Source of the DNA: Streptomyces iconiensis
Lineage (GTDB): Bacteria; Actinomycetota; Actinomycetes; Streptomycetales; Streptomycetaceae
Assembly: GCF_028657195.3 (NCBI RefSeq)
Contig: NZ_JANCPR020000014.1
Span: 124,001 to 188,000 of the forward strand
Length of the DNA: 64,000 nucleotides
Direction: 5' to 3'
In this document: in pieces, positions 8,871 to 17,948 of the stretch
Numbering within the stretch: position 1 is the first letter of the stretch
Layout of the letters: each line of letters begins with the position of its first letter
Notes under the pieces: generated by a model
Database searches by the model: none
Told to the model about the DNA's origin: nothing
What the model saw: only the letters and a program-made list of their open reading frames with translations
Program-made: the position numbers and the translations under genes

Positions 8871-8916
8871 CAAGGGACGTTCTACCTTTGGTGGTCAAGG
8901 GACGTTCTCCCTTTGG
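8871..8916. promoter_or_regulatory. Two direct 21-bp repeats, candidate operators of sialidase operon
   Basis: The word CAAGGGACGTTCTMCCTTTG(G) occurs at 8871-8891 and again at 8896-8916 with one mismatch. Start-to-start distance is 25 bp. The second copy contains the dyad AAGGGA-CGTTC-TCCCTT. The pair ends 17 bases before the preferred sialidase start, where a repressor would block transcription or translation. If the alternative start at 8819 is used, the repeats would be coding. Confidence 0.5.
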
Positions 8917-8932
8917 CAGTTGGAGCCGCTCC

Positions 8933-10087
8933 ATGCCGTACGAGAACTCCGCTCCGAACCAGGACTCCGCTCGGAACCAGAGCTCAGCGCCGTACGAGAC
9001 CTCCGTGCCGTTCCGGGCCGGCAGCGAGGGGTACGCCAGCTTCCGCATCCCCGCGTGTGTGCGGGCACCCGACGGTGCCGTACTCGCGTTCGCCGAGGGC
9101 AGGGTCGACTCGTCGGCCGACAGCGGCGACATCGACATCGTCGCGAAGCGGTCCGAGGACGGCGGCCTCACCTGGGGGCGCCTCCAGGTCGTCGCCGAGC
9201 ACGGCGACGGCACGGCGGGCAATCCCGCGCCCGTGGTGCTCGCCGAAGGCCGGCTGCTGCTGGTGTTCGTGCGCAACGCCGCGGCGGCGACCGAGGACCG
9301 TATCCGCCGCGGTCTGGTCACGCAGGCCGACGGGCGCCGCGTATGGGTGAGGCACAGCGACGACGGCGGTGCGACCTGGAGCGAGCCCCGCGAGATCACC
9401 GAAGCGGTCAAGCGGCCCGAATGGCGCTGGTACGCCACAACACCGGGGCACGCGATCCAGCTGGACGCGGGCCCGGGCGCCGGCCGCGTCGTCGTACCCG
9501 CCAACCACTCGATCCCGCCGAGCGAGCCGGGCGACAACGGTACCGAGGGCCGCTACAACGGCGGCCACGACCTGCTCAGCGACGACGGCGGAGCCACCTG
9601 GCGCCTCGGCTACCTCGACGACGACCCGGACGGCCGGGTGAACGTCAACGAGACAACGGCGGCCCAACTCCCCGATGGCCGCGTCTACTTCAACACCCGT
9701 AACGACACCGAGCCCCCGGCGCCCGCCGCGCACCGCGCCGACGCCGTGTCCGAGGACGGCGGCGAGACGCTGACGGCGCCCTTCGAGCCGAAACCCGAAC
9801 TGACGGCTCCCGTCGTGCAGGGCAGTGTCCTGCAACTCCGCGACCCCGACGTGCTGTTGTTCTCGGCCCCCGCCGACCCCGAGCTGCGCCGCCGTATGAC
9901 CGTACGCGCGAGCGACGACGGCGGCGTCACCTGGCGCACGGCGCACACCGTGGACGAGCGGCCCGCCGCCTACTCCGACCTGGTGCGCGTGGACCGGACC
10001 ACGCTCGGACTGCTCTACGAGACGGGCGAAACCAGCGCGTACAGCACGGTCACCTTCCGGCGCGTTCCCGTGGAGGAGCTGACATGA
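8933..10087 (+). CDS. Exo-alpha-sialidase (neuraminidase), apparently cytoplasmic
   Basis: A 384-residue six-bladed-propeller glycosidase predicted to release terminal sialic acid. The catalytic arginine lies in the sialidase motif FRIPAC. Asp-boxes (SxDxGxTW) recur: SEDGGLTW, SDDGGATW twice and SDDGGVTW, plus the degenerate SEDGGETL. No signal peptide is visible, unusual for a sialidase, suggesting that an imported glycan is cleaved inside the cell. The ATG at 8933 follows TTGGAG. An in-frame ATG at 8819 after AAAGGGG would add 38 residues and is possible. The stop overlaps the next start (ATGA). It heads an operon with its own binding protein and permeases. Confidence 0.88.
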   Translation: MPYENSAPNQDSARNQSSAPYETSVPFRAGSEGYASFRIPACVRAPDGAVLAFAEGRVDSSADSGDIDIVAKRSEDGGLTWGRLQVVAEHGDGTAGNPAPVVLAEGRLLLVFVRNAAAATEDRIRRGLVTQADGRRVWVRHSDDGGATWSEPREITEAVKRPEWRWYATTPGHAIQLDAGPGAGRVVVPANHSIPPSEPGDNGTEGRYNGGHDLLSDDGGATWRLGYLDDDPDGRVNVNETTAAQLPDGRVYFNTRNDTEPPAPAAHRADAVSEDGGETLTAPFEPKPELTAPVVQGSVLQLRDPDVLLFSAPADPELRRRMTVRASDDGGVTWRTAHTVDERPAAYSDLVRVDRTTLGLLYETGETSAYSTVTFRRVPVEELT

Positions 10088-11454
10088 GCACTGGGGCGGG
10101 ACCGGGAACGAGAGCGGAGGCGGGGGCGGGAAGGGGTGTGGGCCGCAGGGCCGTACTCGGCGCAGCCGCTGCCGCAGGGGCCACGCTCGCCGCCGGGTGC
10201 GGGGGCGGCGACGACGGCGGGGGTGAAGGACCGCGCGTGCGCAAGAAGGGCGAGAAGATCACGCTCACCTTCTGGGCATGGGTGCCGGGCATCGAGAAGC
10301 CCGTGGCGATGTGGAACGAGCGGCACCCCGAGGTACGTGTCAAGGTCGAGAAGGTCTCGCCCGTCGACGGCGCGCAGTACGCCAAGATGCACGCGGCCGT
10401 GAAGGCGGGCAACCCGCCCGATCTGGGCCAGATCGAGTACATGACCGTACCCAGCTTCCTCCTCGGCAACGGCCTCGCCGACCTCACCGAGCACGGCGCG
10501 GCCGAGGTCAAGGACCGTTTCACCGGCTGGCAGTGGGCCCAGTCCGTCTTCGGGAAGTCCGTCTTCGCCATCCCGCAGGCATCGGGGCCCATGGGCCTCT
10601 TCTACCGCGAGGACCTGTTCGGCAGATGGGGCCTGGAGCCGCCCGCCACCTGGGAGGAGTACGAGGAGACGGCGCGGCGCGTCCGCGCAGAGGGCGCGTA
10701 CATCGAGACGTTCGCACCGACCAACGGGTACCGCTTCGCCGGCTACGCCTGGCAGGCCGGCGCGCGGTGGTTCCGTGCCGAGGGCGACGAGTGGACCGTC
10801 ACCGTGGACGACGCGCCCACCCGCAAGGTCGTCGACCTGTGGGAACGGCTGGTCAGGGAGAAGCTCGTCCGCACCGACCCCGACCGGCAGAACGCCTGGT
10901 ACAAGAACCTCCAGACCGGCCGCATCGCCGCCTGGCTCGGCGCCGGCTGGGGTGATGCGCTGATCGTCGGCAACGCGCCCAAGACCAAGGGCGCCTGGCG
11001 TGTGGCGCCGCTCCCGCAGTGGCGCGAGGGCGACAACGCGCACGCCAACTGGGGCGGTTCGACCACCGCCGTCTTCGCCAAGTGCCGCTACCCGAAGGAC
11101 GCGACGGACTTCGCCGTCTGGCTCAACTCCGACCCCCGTGCCCTCCAGGCCCTCATCGAGGGCGGCGCCGGATGGCCCGCCGCCACCCGCGGCTGGAAGC
11201 CGGCCGACACCGAGAAGAACCGTGCCTTCTTCGGGGGCCAGCACTACAGCGACGTCTTCGCGCGCGCCGACAGGGCCGTGGACACCCGGTGGCAGTGGGG
11301 CCCGCTGATGGACACCTTCCAGCAGCGCTTCGGCGACGCCTTCACCGACGCGGTCACCGACCGGAACATGTCCTTCCGTAAGGCGCTGGCGCAGGTGCAG
11401 CGGGAGACGGTCACGGACCTGAAGGACAAGGGGCTGAAGGTGAAGGCGGGTTGA
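10084..11454 (+). CDS. Sugar-binding lipoprotein, Tat-type signal
   Basis: A 456-residue family 1 solute-binding protein. The N-terminus has a twin-arginine signal ending in a lipobox (GRRAVLGAAAAAGATLAAGC), so it is probably exported folded and lipidated. ITLTFWAWVPGIEKPVAMWN marks the mature start; NPPDLGQIEYM and YAWQAGARWF are shared with the binding protein at 5297-6655, so the two importers are related. ATG overlaps the sialidase stop. It probably delivers a sialylated or related oligosaccharide to the permeases encoded next; the ligand is inferred only from the neighbouring sialidase. Confidence 0.92.
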   Translation: MSTGAGPGTRAEAGAGRGVGRRAVLGAAAAAGATLAAGCGGGDDGGGEGPRVRKKGEKITLTFWAWVPGIEKPVAMWNERHPEVRVKVEKVSPVDGAQYAKMHAAVKAGNPPDLGQIEYMTVPSFLLGNGLADLTEHGAAEVKDRFTGWQWAQSVFGKSVFAIPQASGPMGLFYREDLFGRWGLEPPATWEEYEETARRVRAEGAYIETFAPTNGYRFAGYAWQAGARWFRAEGDEWTVTVDDAPTRKVVDLWERLVREKLVRTDPDRQNAWYKNLQTGRIAAWLGAGWGDALIVGNAPKTKGAWRVAPLPQWREGDNAHANWGGSTTAVFAKCRYPKDATDFAVWLNSDPRALQALIEGGAGWPAATRGWKPADTEKNRAFFGGQHYSDVFARADRAVDTRWQWGPLMDTFQQRFGDAFTDAVTDRNMSFRKALAQVQRETVTDLKDKGLKVKAG

Positions 11455-11455
11455 G

Positions 11456-12502
11456 GTGGCACCCCCCAACGCGCGCGGCCCCCGCCGCACCGGCCGTACG
11501 GGCCACACAGGTCACGCCGATTACACCGGCCGCACGGGCCTTACGCGCCGCACGGGCCTTACGCACCGCACGGGCCTTACGCACCGCACCGGCCTCACGC
11601 ACCGCACGGGCCGCGCGCGGCACACGCGGTCGGCTGCCGGGTTCCTGCTGCCGTTCGGCGCGCTCTTCCTCCTCACCTTCGTCGCGCCGATCGCCTACGC
11701 CCTCTACGAGAGCCTGCTCAAGCCCACCCGCAGCGGCCCGCTCGGACTCGGCGGAACGGGCACGGCCTTCGCCGGCCTCGACAACTACGCGCATGCCCTG
11801 GACGACGGCCTCTTCCTGACCGGCTTCGGGCGGGTGCTGCTCTTCGCCGTCGTACAGATCCCGCTGATGCTGCTGCTCGCCACCGCGCTGGCGCTGCTCC
11901 TGGACTCCGCTTCGGCGCGGTGGGTCGGCTTCTTCCGTACCGCGTACTTCCTGCCCTACGGCGTTCCCGGAGTGATCGCCTCCATCCTGTGGGGCTTCCT
12001 CTACGTCCCCGGGATCAGCCCGCTGGTGGAACTGGCGCGGGGCGTCGGCGCCGACGTCGACTTCCTCTCCCAGTCCACCGTCCTGTGGTCCATCGCCAAC
12101 ATCGTCACCTGGCAGTTCACCGGCTACAACATGCTCGTGCTGATCGCGCAGCTCAAGTCCGTACCCGGCGAGCTGTACGAGGCGGCCCGTATCGACGGCG
12201 CGAGCGCGTGGCAGACCGCACGGCACATCAAGCTCGCGCTCATCCGGCCCGCGCTCGTCCTCACCACGGTCTTCAGCATCATCGGCACCATTCAGCTGTT
12301 CGCCGAACCGATGGTCCTCAAGCCGCTGGCCCCCGCCATCGACTCCGGCTACACCCCCAACCTGCACGCCTACCACCAGGCGTTCAAGAGCAACAACCAG
12401 CACGCGGCAGCCGCCGAGGCCGTACTCATCGCACTCGTCGCGTGCGTGCTCTCGTTCGGCTTCCTGCGGCTCGTCGGCAGCCAACGGGAGCGCGACCGGT
12501 GA
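11456..12502 (+). CDS. Carbohydrate ABC transporter permease, MalF type, with Arg-Thr-Gly repeat tail
   Basis: A 348-residue permease starting at GTG one base after the binding-protein stop. Residues 1 to about 50 are a repeat tail (RTGLTRRTGLTHRTGLTHR) coded by tandem 18-bp units ACGCACCGCACGGGCCTT at about 11545-11610. The membrane domain starts near FLLPFGALFLLTFVAPIAYA. The EAA loop is EAARIDGASAWQTARHIKLA. Its stop overlaps the next permease start (GTGA). No ATPase is encoded in the operon. Apart from the tail the length fits the family. Confidence 0.92.
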   Translation: MAPPNARGPRRTGRTGHTGHADYTGRTGLTRRTGLTHRTGLTHRTGLTHRTGRARHTRSAAGFLLPFGALFLLTFVAPIAYALYESLLKPTRSGPLGLGGTGTAFAGLDNYAHALDDGLFLTGFGRVLLFAVVQIPLMLLLATALALLLDSASARWVGFFRTAYFLPYGVPGVIASILWGFLYVPGISPLVELARGVGADVDFLSQSTVLWSIANIVTWQFTGYNMLVLIAQLKSVPGELYEAARIDGASAWQTARHIKLALIRPALVLTTVFSIIGTIQLFAEPMVLKPLAPAIDSGYTPNLHAYHQAFKSNNQHAAAAEAVLIALVACVLSFGFLRLVGSQRERDR

Positions 12503-13371
12503 CCCCGCCGCGCCCGCCGACGCGGGCAGGGGCGACCCCCCTGCGCCTCCGCGTCCTCGTCCTCTCCCTCCTCACCGTCGCCGCGCTCTACTTCCTGCTG
12601 CCCGTCTACTGGCTTGCCGTCTCCGCCACCAAGTCCAGCGGTGACCTCTTCGGCACCTTCGGCCTCTGGTTCGCCGACCCCCGCCCCCTCGAACGCCTCG
12701 GCGACCTGCTCCGCTTCGACAACCACGTCTTCCTGCGCTGGTCGCTCAACAGCCTCCTCTACGCGGGCGGAGGCGCGCTCGCCGCGACCCTGCTGTCGGC
12801 GGCGGCCGGATACGCGCTCGCCAAGTTCCCCTTTCCCGGGCGCGAGACGGTCTTCAACGTCGTACTCGCCGGGGTGCTGCTCCCGCACACCGTGCTCGCC
12901 CTGCCGCTCTACCTGCTCTTCAGCGAGATCGGCCTGGTCAACACCTACTGGGCGGTGCTGCTGCCCAGCGTGGTCAGCCCCTTCGGCGTCTACCTGTGCC
13001 GGATCTACGCCACGGCGGCCGTGCCCGACTCCCTGCTGGAGGCCGCCCGTATCGACGGTGCCGGCGAGGCCCGGATCTTCCGCACGCTGGGGCTGCGCAT
13101 GATGGCGCCCGCGCTGGTCACCGTCTTCCTCTTCCAGTTCGTACACATCTGGAACAGTTTCTTCCTGCCCCTGGTGATGCTGTCCGACTCGGACCTCTAC
13201 CCCATCCAACTCGGCCTGACGACCTGGCAGGGCTACGCCGACCGCCAGCCCGAGCTGTACCAGTACACGGTCGGCGGCGCCTTCCTCTCCGTCCTGCCCC
13301 TGATGCTCCTGATCGGCGCACTCCAGCGGTACTGGCGCGCGGGCCTCACCGAGGGCAGCGTCAAGAACTGA
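12499..13371 (+). CDS. Carbohydrate ABC transporter permease, MalG type
   Basis: A 290-residue permease translated from GTG at 12499, overlapping the previous stop by four bases. It has six predicted helices, the EAA loop EAARIDGAGEARIFRTLGLR and the family ending RYWRAGLTEGSVKN. It pairs with the MalF-type protein before it and completes the sialidase-linked importer. The longer open frame beginning at 11920 is only an extension within the upstream gene. Confidence 0.93.
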   Translation: MTPPRPPTRAGATPLRLRVLVLSLLTVAALYFLLPVYWLAVSATKSSGDLFGTFGLWFADPRPLERLGDLLRFDNHVFLRWSLNSLLYAGGGALAATLLSAAAGYALAKFPFPGRETVFNVVLAGVLLPHTVLALPLYLLFSEIGLVNTYWAVLLPSVVSPFGVYLCRIYATAAVPDSLLEAARIDGAGEARIFRTLGLRMMAPALVTVFLFQFVHIWNSFFLPLVMLSDSDLYPIQLGLTTWQGYADRQPELYQYTVGGAFLSVLPLMLLIGALQRYWRAGLTEGSVKN

Positions 13372-13415
13372 CCCGAGGCCGGAGAACCGTAAGCGGGCCC
13401 GGATAGCCTTCACCG

Positions 13416-14219
13416 GTGCGCACAGTCCAACGGATCACGACCCGCAATGCCCGCTTCCAGCAGTGGCAGGCCCTTCTCACCAACCGCAGCAAGCGCCGCC
13501 GCGCCGGCGAGTTCCTGGTGCAGGGCGTACGTCCGATCACGCTCGCCGTCGAACACGGCTGGCCCGTACGCGCCCTCCTCCACCCCTACGGCAGCCGCCT
13601 GTCGGACTGGGCCCGCGACCTGCTCGCCTCCGACCACATCGGCGGCGAACGTGTCGCCCTCGCGCCCGAACTCCTCGCCGAACTGAGCGAACGCGACGAG
13701 CCCGGCGCCGAGCTGATCGCCGTCGTCGCCATGCCCGAGGACGGCCTGTCCCGCATCCCCGTGGGCGACACGTTCCTCGGTGTCCTCTTCGACCGCCCCA
13801 CGAGCCCCGGCAACATCGGCTCGCTCCTGCGCTCGGCCGACGCCTTCGGCGCCGACGGCCTGATCGTCACGGGCCACGCCGCGGACCTCTACGACCCCAA
13901 GTCGGTCCGCGCCAGCACCGGTTCCCTCTTCGCGCTCCCCGCCGTACGCGTTCCCTCACCCAACGAGGTACTCGACTGGCTGCCCCCGCACGTCACGGTC
14001 CTCGCCACCGACGAGGACGGCGAGACCCCCCTCTACGACGCCGACCTCACCGGCCCCGTCCTCCTCCTCATCGGCAACGAAACCACCGGCCTCAGCACCA
14101 CCTGGCGCACCCACTCCCACCACACCCTCCGCATCCCCATCCAGGGCGCGGCCACCTCCCTCAACGCCGCCAACGCCGCCACCGCCCTCCTCTACGAGAC
14201 GGCCCGCCAACGCCGGTGA
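13416..14219 (+). CDS. TrmH/SpoU-family RNA 2'-O-methyltransferase
   Basis: A 267-residue SAM-dependent RNA ribose methyltransferase. The three SPOUT motifs are visible: RPTSPGNIGSLLRSADAFGA (motif 1, with the catalytic-site Arg and Asn), IGNETTGLS (motif 2; usually GNExxGL) and IPIQGAATSLNAANAATALL (motif 3 in the trefoil knot). The N-terminal third is the substrate-binding part (RRRAGEFLVQGVRPITLAVE). It is read from GTG at 13416. The RNA target cannot be told. It stands alone between the sugar operon and a gene-poor stretch. Confidence 0.9.
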   Translation: MRTVQRITTRNARFQQWQALLTNRSKRRRAGEFLVQGVRPITLAVEHGWPVRALLHPYGSRLSDWARDLLASDHIGGERVALAPELLAELSERDEPGAELIAVVAMPEDGLSRIPVGDTFLGVLFDRPTSPGNIGSLLRSADAFGADGLIVTGHAADLYDPKSVRASTGSLFALPAVRVPSPNEVLDWLPPHVTVLATDEDGETPLYDADLTGPVLLLIGNETTGLSTTWRTHSHHTLRIPIQGAATSLNAANAATALLYETARQRR

Positions 14220-14382
14220 CCCCCGGCCTCTGCCCTCTCACCTGTTCCAGCGCCACTGAGGCGGTTGACCCCCGCCGAAGCTCCGGCGTTAAGGTGCCTG
14301 CCTGATAACAGAGCGCACGTGCTCCCGCGCACAGTGTGGTGACAGCGCGCCCGTGGCTGAAGTCGCAGACGGGTAGGGGGAG

Positions 14383-14640
14383 ATGGCAGTGCCGTACGAA
14401 GGACAGCGGGCCCAAGCTGGCGAGCACGCACACATGCGGCTGAACGAGGCACCCGGCTCCAGCGGCGGAAAGAGCGCCGCCGACCTCGTGGTGAGCCCGC
14501 CGGACAAGCGAGCCGTGGCCCGCTACGGGACAACGTCAGGGGCAAGCTCAACGGATGGCGCGAAGTTCGAGTTGTACGCCTACGGCCTCTCCGCCGCGCC
14601 CTGGCGCAAGTCCTCCGCCGGCGGCCCGGGGGAACGTGAT
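14383..14640 (+). pseudogene. Possible gene remnant in 14220-14696 gap
   Basis: The 477-base gap between the methyltransferase and the F420 reductase has no convincing gene. An ATG at 14383 after GGGGGAG opens a frame reading MAVPYEGQRAQAGEHAHMRL, then APGSSGGKSAADLVVSPPDK, which looks like real protein. Later, APWRKSSAGG resembles the WRKSS start of DUF397 proteins. After about 14625 a shift to another frame (GNVIVFTGLGAAGCFGGW) reads better. I take this as a decayed or frameshifted small gene of unknown role. Confidence 0.3.
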
Positions 14641-14696
14641 CGTCTTCACGGGGCTCGGCGCTGCGGGGTGTTTCGGGGGGTGGCAGGATTCTGCGT

Positions 14697-15422
14697 ATGA
14701 CGACTCCTGAGCCCTCAGCCTCCGCTTCCGCCGCCGACAAGCCCACGCCCAGGAAGGACCCCTGGGAGCTGCCCGATGTCTCCGGGCTGACCGTTGGCGT
14801 GCTGGGTGGTACGGGTGATCAGGGGCGCGGGCTCGCGTATCGGCTGGCGCGTGCGGGGCAGGCGGTGATCATCGGGTCGCGGGCCGCCGAGCGGGCGCAG
14901 CAGGCGGCGGACGAGATCGGCAACGGTGTTCAGGGCGCCGAGAACGCGGAGTGCGCGCGGCGCGCGGATGTCGTGATCGTGGCCGTGCCGTGGGAGGGGC
15001 ACGCGAAGACCGTCGAGTCGCTGCGTGAGGAACTGCGCGGCAAGCTCGTCGTGGACTGCGTCAACCCGCTGGGCTTCGACAAGAAGGGCGCCTACGCGCT
15101 GAAGCCGGCGGAGGGCAGCGCGGCGGAGCAGGCGGCTGCGCTGCTGCCGGACTCGCGGGTGACCGCGGCCTTCCACCACCTGTCGGCCGTCCTGCTCTCC
15201 GACCCGGAGGTCGAGGAGATCGAGACGGACGTGATGGTGCTGGGCGAGGTCCGTGCCGACTGCGAGATCGTCCAGGCGCTCGCCGGCCGTATCCCCGGGA
15301 TGCGGGGCGTCTTCGCGGGGCGGCTGCGCAACGCGCACCAGGTCGAGTCGCTGGTCGCCAACCTCATCTCCGTCAACCGCCGTTACAAGGCGCACGCGGG
15401 TGTCCGCCTCACGGACATCTGA
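14697..15422 (+). CDS. npdG: NADPH-dependent F420 reductase (F420H2:NADP+ oxidoreductase)
   Basis: A 241-residue cytosolic enzyme transferring hydride between NADPH and coenzyme F420. The Rossmann motif is GVLGGTGDQGRGLAYRLARA, and the following basic stretch IIGSRAAERA fits the NADP phosphate. ADVVIVAVPWEGH and VDCVNPLGFDKKGAY are family signatures. The first 25 residues are a disordered Pro/Ser/Ala tail. It supplies reduced F420 for deazaflavin enzymes; the window also encodes a DDN-like nitroreductase fusion (50918-51844) that could use it, although it is far away. Confidence 0.9.
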   Translation: MTTPEPSASASAADKPTPRKDPWELPDVSGLTVGVLGGTGDQGRGLAYRLARAGQAVIIGSRAAERAQQAADEIGNGVQGAENAECARRADVVIVAVPWEGHAKTVESLREELRGKLVVDCVNPLGFDKKGAYALKPAEGSAAEQAAALLPDSRVTAAFHHLSAVLLSDPEVEEIETDVMVLGEVRADCEIVQALAGRIPGMRGVFAGRLRNAHQVESLVANLISVNRRYKAHAGVRLTDI

Positions 15423-15454
15423 TTCACGGACATCTGAGGGGCGCGGACAAGCAC

Positions 15455-16114
15455 ATGCGGGACGGAAAGTACACAGGTCTGGCCGTGGCCGTGGTGCTGG
15501 CGGGCGTGCTCGCCAGTTGCTCGGGTTCGGGCGACCGTTCCGGCGGCGGATCCGGCGGTTCCGGTGACGACAGGGGCGGTGCCGCGCTGAGCGTCGGCAA
15601 GGTCAAGGAGATGGCCGCCGATCCGGGTGACACCTGCCCGGTCTCCTACGACATGGCCGCAGCCACCAAGGCCGCCGGCATCAAGGAACGCGTCAAGAAG
15701 GGCAAGGTCGAGGGCGAGTCCCCCGACAAGAGCGACCCGCAGGCACCCCTCAACTCGTTCCGGGGCGCGCTGGTGAACTGCGCTTACCGGATCGGCGAGG
15801 AGAGGGTGCACGTCTTCACCGTCGGCACCGGCAAGGGAACGGCCGTCAACGTGCTGCTCCCGCAGATCCAGCACGACGCCGGCATGGACATGGAGGCGCT
15901 GAAGGCGTACGCGGCCAAGGCGAACGAGGCGCCGCGCGGCAAGCCGCTGCTCACGCCCAGCGGGAACGTGGCCTCCGTCCGCCTCCCCGTGGCGGGCAAG
16001 GGTGACGTCGCACTGATCTTCGGTATCGGTGATGGTGGAACCGAGAAGTCCGAGGTCACAAAGGCGCAGGTCACCGACGTGGCCAGGGAACTGGCAGTGC
16101 AGGCGGGCAGCTGA
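15455..16114 (+). CDS. Secreted lipoprotein of unknown function
   Basis: A 219-residue protein with a lipoprotein signal (GLAVAVVLAGVLASC) followed by a Gly/Ser linker (SGSGDRSGGGSGGSG), so it is anchored on the outer face of the membrane. The body has the segments CPVSYDMAAATKAAGI and NCAYRIGEERVHVFTVG, two Cys that may pair. The layout resembles actinobacterial DUF3558-type lipoproteins but I cannot assign it firmly. It follows the F420 reductase by 32 bases in the same direction. Confidence 0.8.
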   Translation: MRDGKYTGLAVAVVLAGVLASCSGSGDRSGGGSGGSGDDRGGAALSVGKVKEMAADPGDTCPVSYDMAAATKAAGIKERVKKGKVEGESPDKSDPQAPLNSFRGALVNCAYRIGEERVHVFTVGTGKGTAVNVLLPQIQHDAGMDMEALKAYAAKANEAPRGKPLLTPSGNVASVRLPVAGKGDVALIFGIGDGGTEKSEVTKAQVTDVARELAVQAGS

Positions 16115-16205
16115 TCGCCTCCGATGTGCGATACCCGGCGAATCCACCCATCATGGTGTAGGCGGCGCCCGGCCGAAGGGGAGGGGCGCCCGCCGGGAGG
16201 CACGT

Positions 16206-17735
16206 ATGGGAACGGAGCGCTCTTCGGGGGCGGAGGGAGCCGCCTCGGGGTCCCCGGACACGGAGGGGGCCGCCACAGGGGCGGAGGACAGCGAAGGTTA
16301 CGTACCCGATCCGCGGCGCTGGAAGGCGCTCTCGGTCTGCCTCGTCGTCGGCTTCATGGCCCTGCTCGACGTGTCCATCGTGAACGTCGCGCTCCCCTCC
16401 ATCGAGAAGGGGCTCGGCGCCTCCGAATCGGCCCTCTCCTGGGTGCTGTCCGGCTACGCGCTCACCTTCGGCCTCGCCCTCGTACCGTCAGGACGGCTCG
16501 GTGACGCGTACGGGCGGCGTACGGCCTTCCTCGGCGGTCTTGTCCTCTTCACCGTCGCCTCCATGGCCTGCGGCGTGGCGCAGGGCGCCAGTTGGCTGGT
16601 CACCGCGCGGCTCGTACAGGGGCTCGCCGGCGGGATGCTGAACCCCCAGATCTCCGGCATGATCCAGCAACTCTTCAGGGGACACGAGCGGGGCAAGGCG
16701 TTCGGGCTGCTCGGCTCCACCATCGGTATCTCCACCGCGGTCGGCCCGCTGCTGGGCGGACTGCTCATCCAGGCGTTCGGCGCCGACGAGGGCTGGCGCT
16801 GGGTGTTCTTCGTCAACCTCCCCATCGGCGTCGTCGCCTTCTTCCTCGCGCTGCGCCTCGTGCCCTCCACCTGCGCCGAACGGGACACCGCGCACCGCAA
16901 GTCCCTCGACCCCGTCGGGGTACTGCTGCTCGGCCTCGGGGTGGTCGCGGTCATGCTGCCGCTGGTGGAGGAACGGCAGTGGCACGGTCAGGGCAAATGG
17001 CTCCTGGTACTCGTGGGCGCCGCGCTGATCGGCCTCTTCCTGTGGTGGGAGCGCAAGTATCTGCGGCGCGGCCTGGCACCCCTGGTCGACCTGCGGCTCT
17101 TCCGGGCCCGTTCGTACTCGCTGGGCGTGCTGCTGGGGCTGTTCTACTTCGCCGGGTTCACGACGATCTTCTTCGTCTTCACGCTCTTCCTCCAGAACGG
17201 CATGCACTACACGGCACTCCAGGCGGGCCTCGCCATGACGCCCTTCGCCGTGGGGTCCGCGATCTCGGCCGCCGTCGGAGGCCGCTTCATCACCCGTGTC
17301 GGGCGCCCGCTCATCGCCTTCGGACTGCTGCTCGTCCTGATCGGGCTCGCGGGGGCCGGCGTCGCCGTCGACCTCGTACGCAGCCACTCCATCGGCTGGG
17401 CCCTCGTCGCGCCCTTCCTGCTCGCCGGACTCGGCTCAGGACTGGTGATCTCCCCCAACCAGACCCTCGCGCTCCACTCCGTACCCGTTGCCCAGGGCGG
17501 CGCGGCGGGCGGCGTGCTCCAGACCGGCCAGCGGATCGGCTCAGCCGCGGGGATCGCCGCCGTCGGAGCGATCTTCTTCGCCTGGCTCGCGAGCAGCCGC
17601 GACTGGGCCACGGCCCTCGATCATGGGCTGCTCGGTGCGCTGGGTTTCGTTGCCGCCGCGTTCGTCGTTGCCGTCGCCGACGTGTGGTACGGGCGCCGGT
17701 ACGGGCGCCGTGCCTCGCGCGCTGACCGCGCGTGA
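16206..17735 (+). CDS. MFS drug exporter, DHA2 (EmrB/QacA) family
   Basis: A 509-residue proton-coupled exporter of the 14-helix type. ATG at 16206 follows GGGAGG. After an acidic N-terminal tail it reads FMALLDVSIVNVALPSIEKG (helix 1, with the Asp of DHA2 proteins), SGRLGDAYGRR (motif A in the loop between helices 2 and 3) and LLGSTIGISTAVGPLLGGLL (motif C, exporter-specific). The substrate is unknown. It is a single gene without an adjacent regulator. Confidence 0.9.
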   Translation: MGTERSSGAEGAASGSPDTEGAATGAEDSEGYVPDPRRWKALSVCLVVGFMALLDVSIVNVALPSIEKGLGASESALSWVLSGYALTFGLALVPSGRLGDAYGRRTAFLGGLVLFTVASMACGVAQGASWLVTARLVQGLAGGMLNPQISGMIQQLFRGHERGKAFGLLGSTIGISTAVGPLLGGLLIQAFGADEGWRWVFFVNLPIGVVAFFLALRLVPSTCAERDTAHRKSLDPVGVLLLGLGVVAVMLPLVEERQWHGQGKWLLVLVGAALIGLFLWWERKYLRRGLAPLVDLRLFRARSYSLGVLLGLFYFAGFTTIFFVFTLFLQNGMHYTALQAGLAMTPFAVGSAISAAVGGRFITRVGRPLIAFGLLLVLIGLAGAGVAVDLVRSHSIGWALVAPFLLAGLGSGLVISPNQTLALHSVPVAQGGAAGGVLQTGQRIGSAAGIAAVGAIFFAWLASSRDWATALDHGLLGALGFVAAAFVVAVADVWYGRRYGRRASRADRA

Positions 17736-17737
17736 GG

Positions 17738-17845
17738 GTGCCCTGTGCGGGCGGCCCCGCGGTTGTGGGCGCCCCGTGGTGCGTGGGCGTCCCGTGTGTG
17801 CGGGCGCCCTGTGCGGGGCGCCCTGTGTGGGCGCCCCTGGGTGGC
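17738..17845. repeat. Degenerate GGGCGCCC-type tandem hairpins
   Basis: Behind the MFS stop, about 110 bases are built from imperfect units of about 25 bases centred on GGGCGCCC/GGGCGTCC (for example GTGCGGGCGCCCTGTGCGG). Each unit can fold on itself. It is likely a terminator-like region or slipped-strand expansion. No gene is seen. Confidence 0.5.
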
Positions 17846-17948
17846 GTGAACCTTGCGTGAGTGCGTGCCCGGTGGGTGGCATCAACCCCTATGAGGGGGT
17901 GCGGGACAATGGTGCTCCGCACCTTCCGTCCGACTGGAGCCCCGAGCC

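Noticed and set aside
14248..14746. Minus-strand frames over the 14220-14696 gap
   Set aside because: Arg/Pro-rich shadows without a start signal or recognisable domain.
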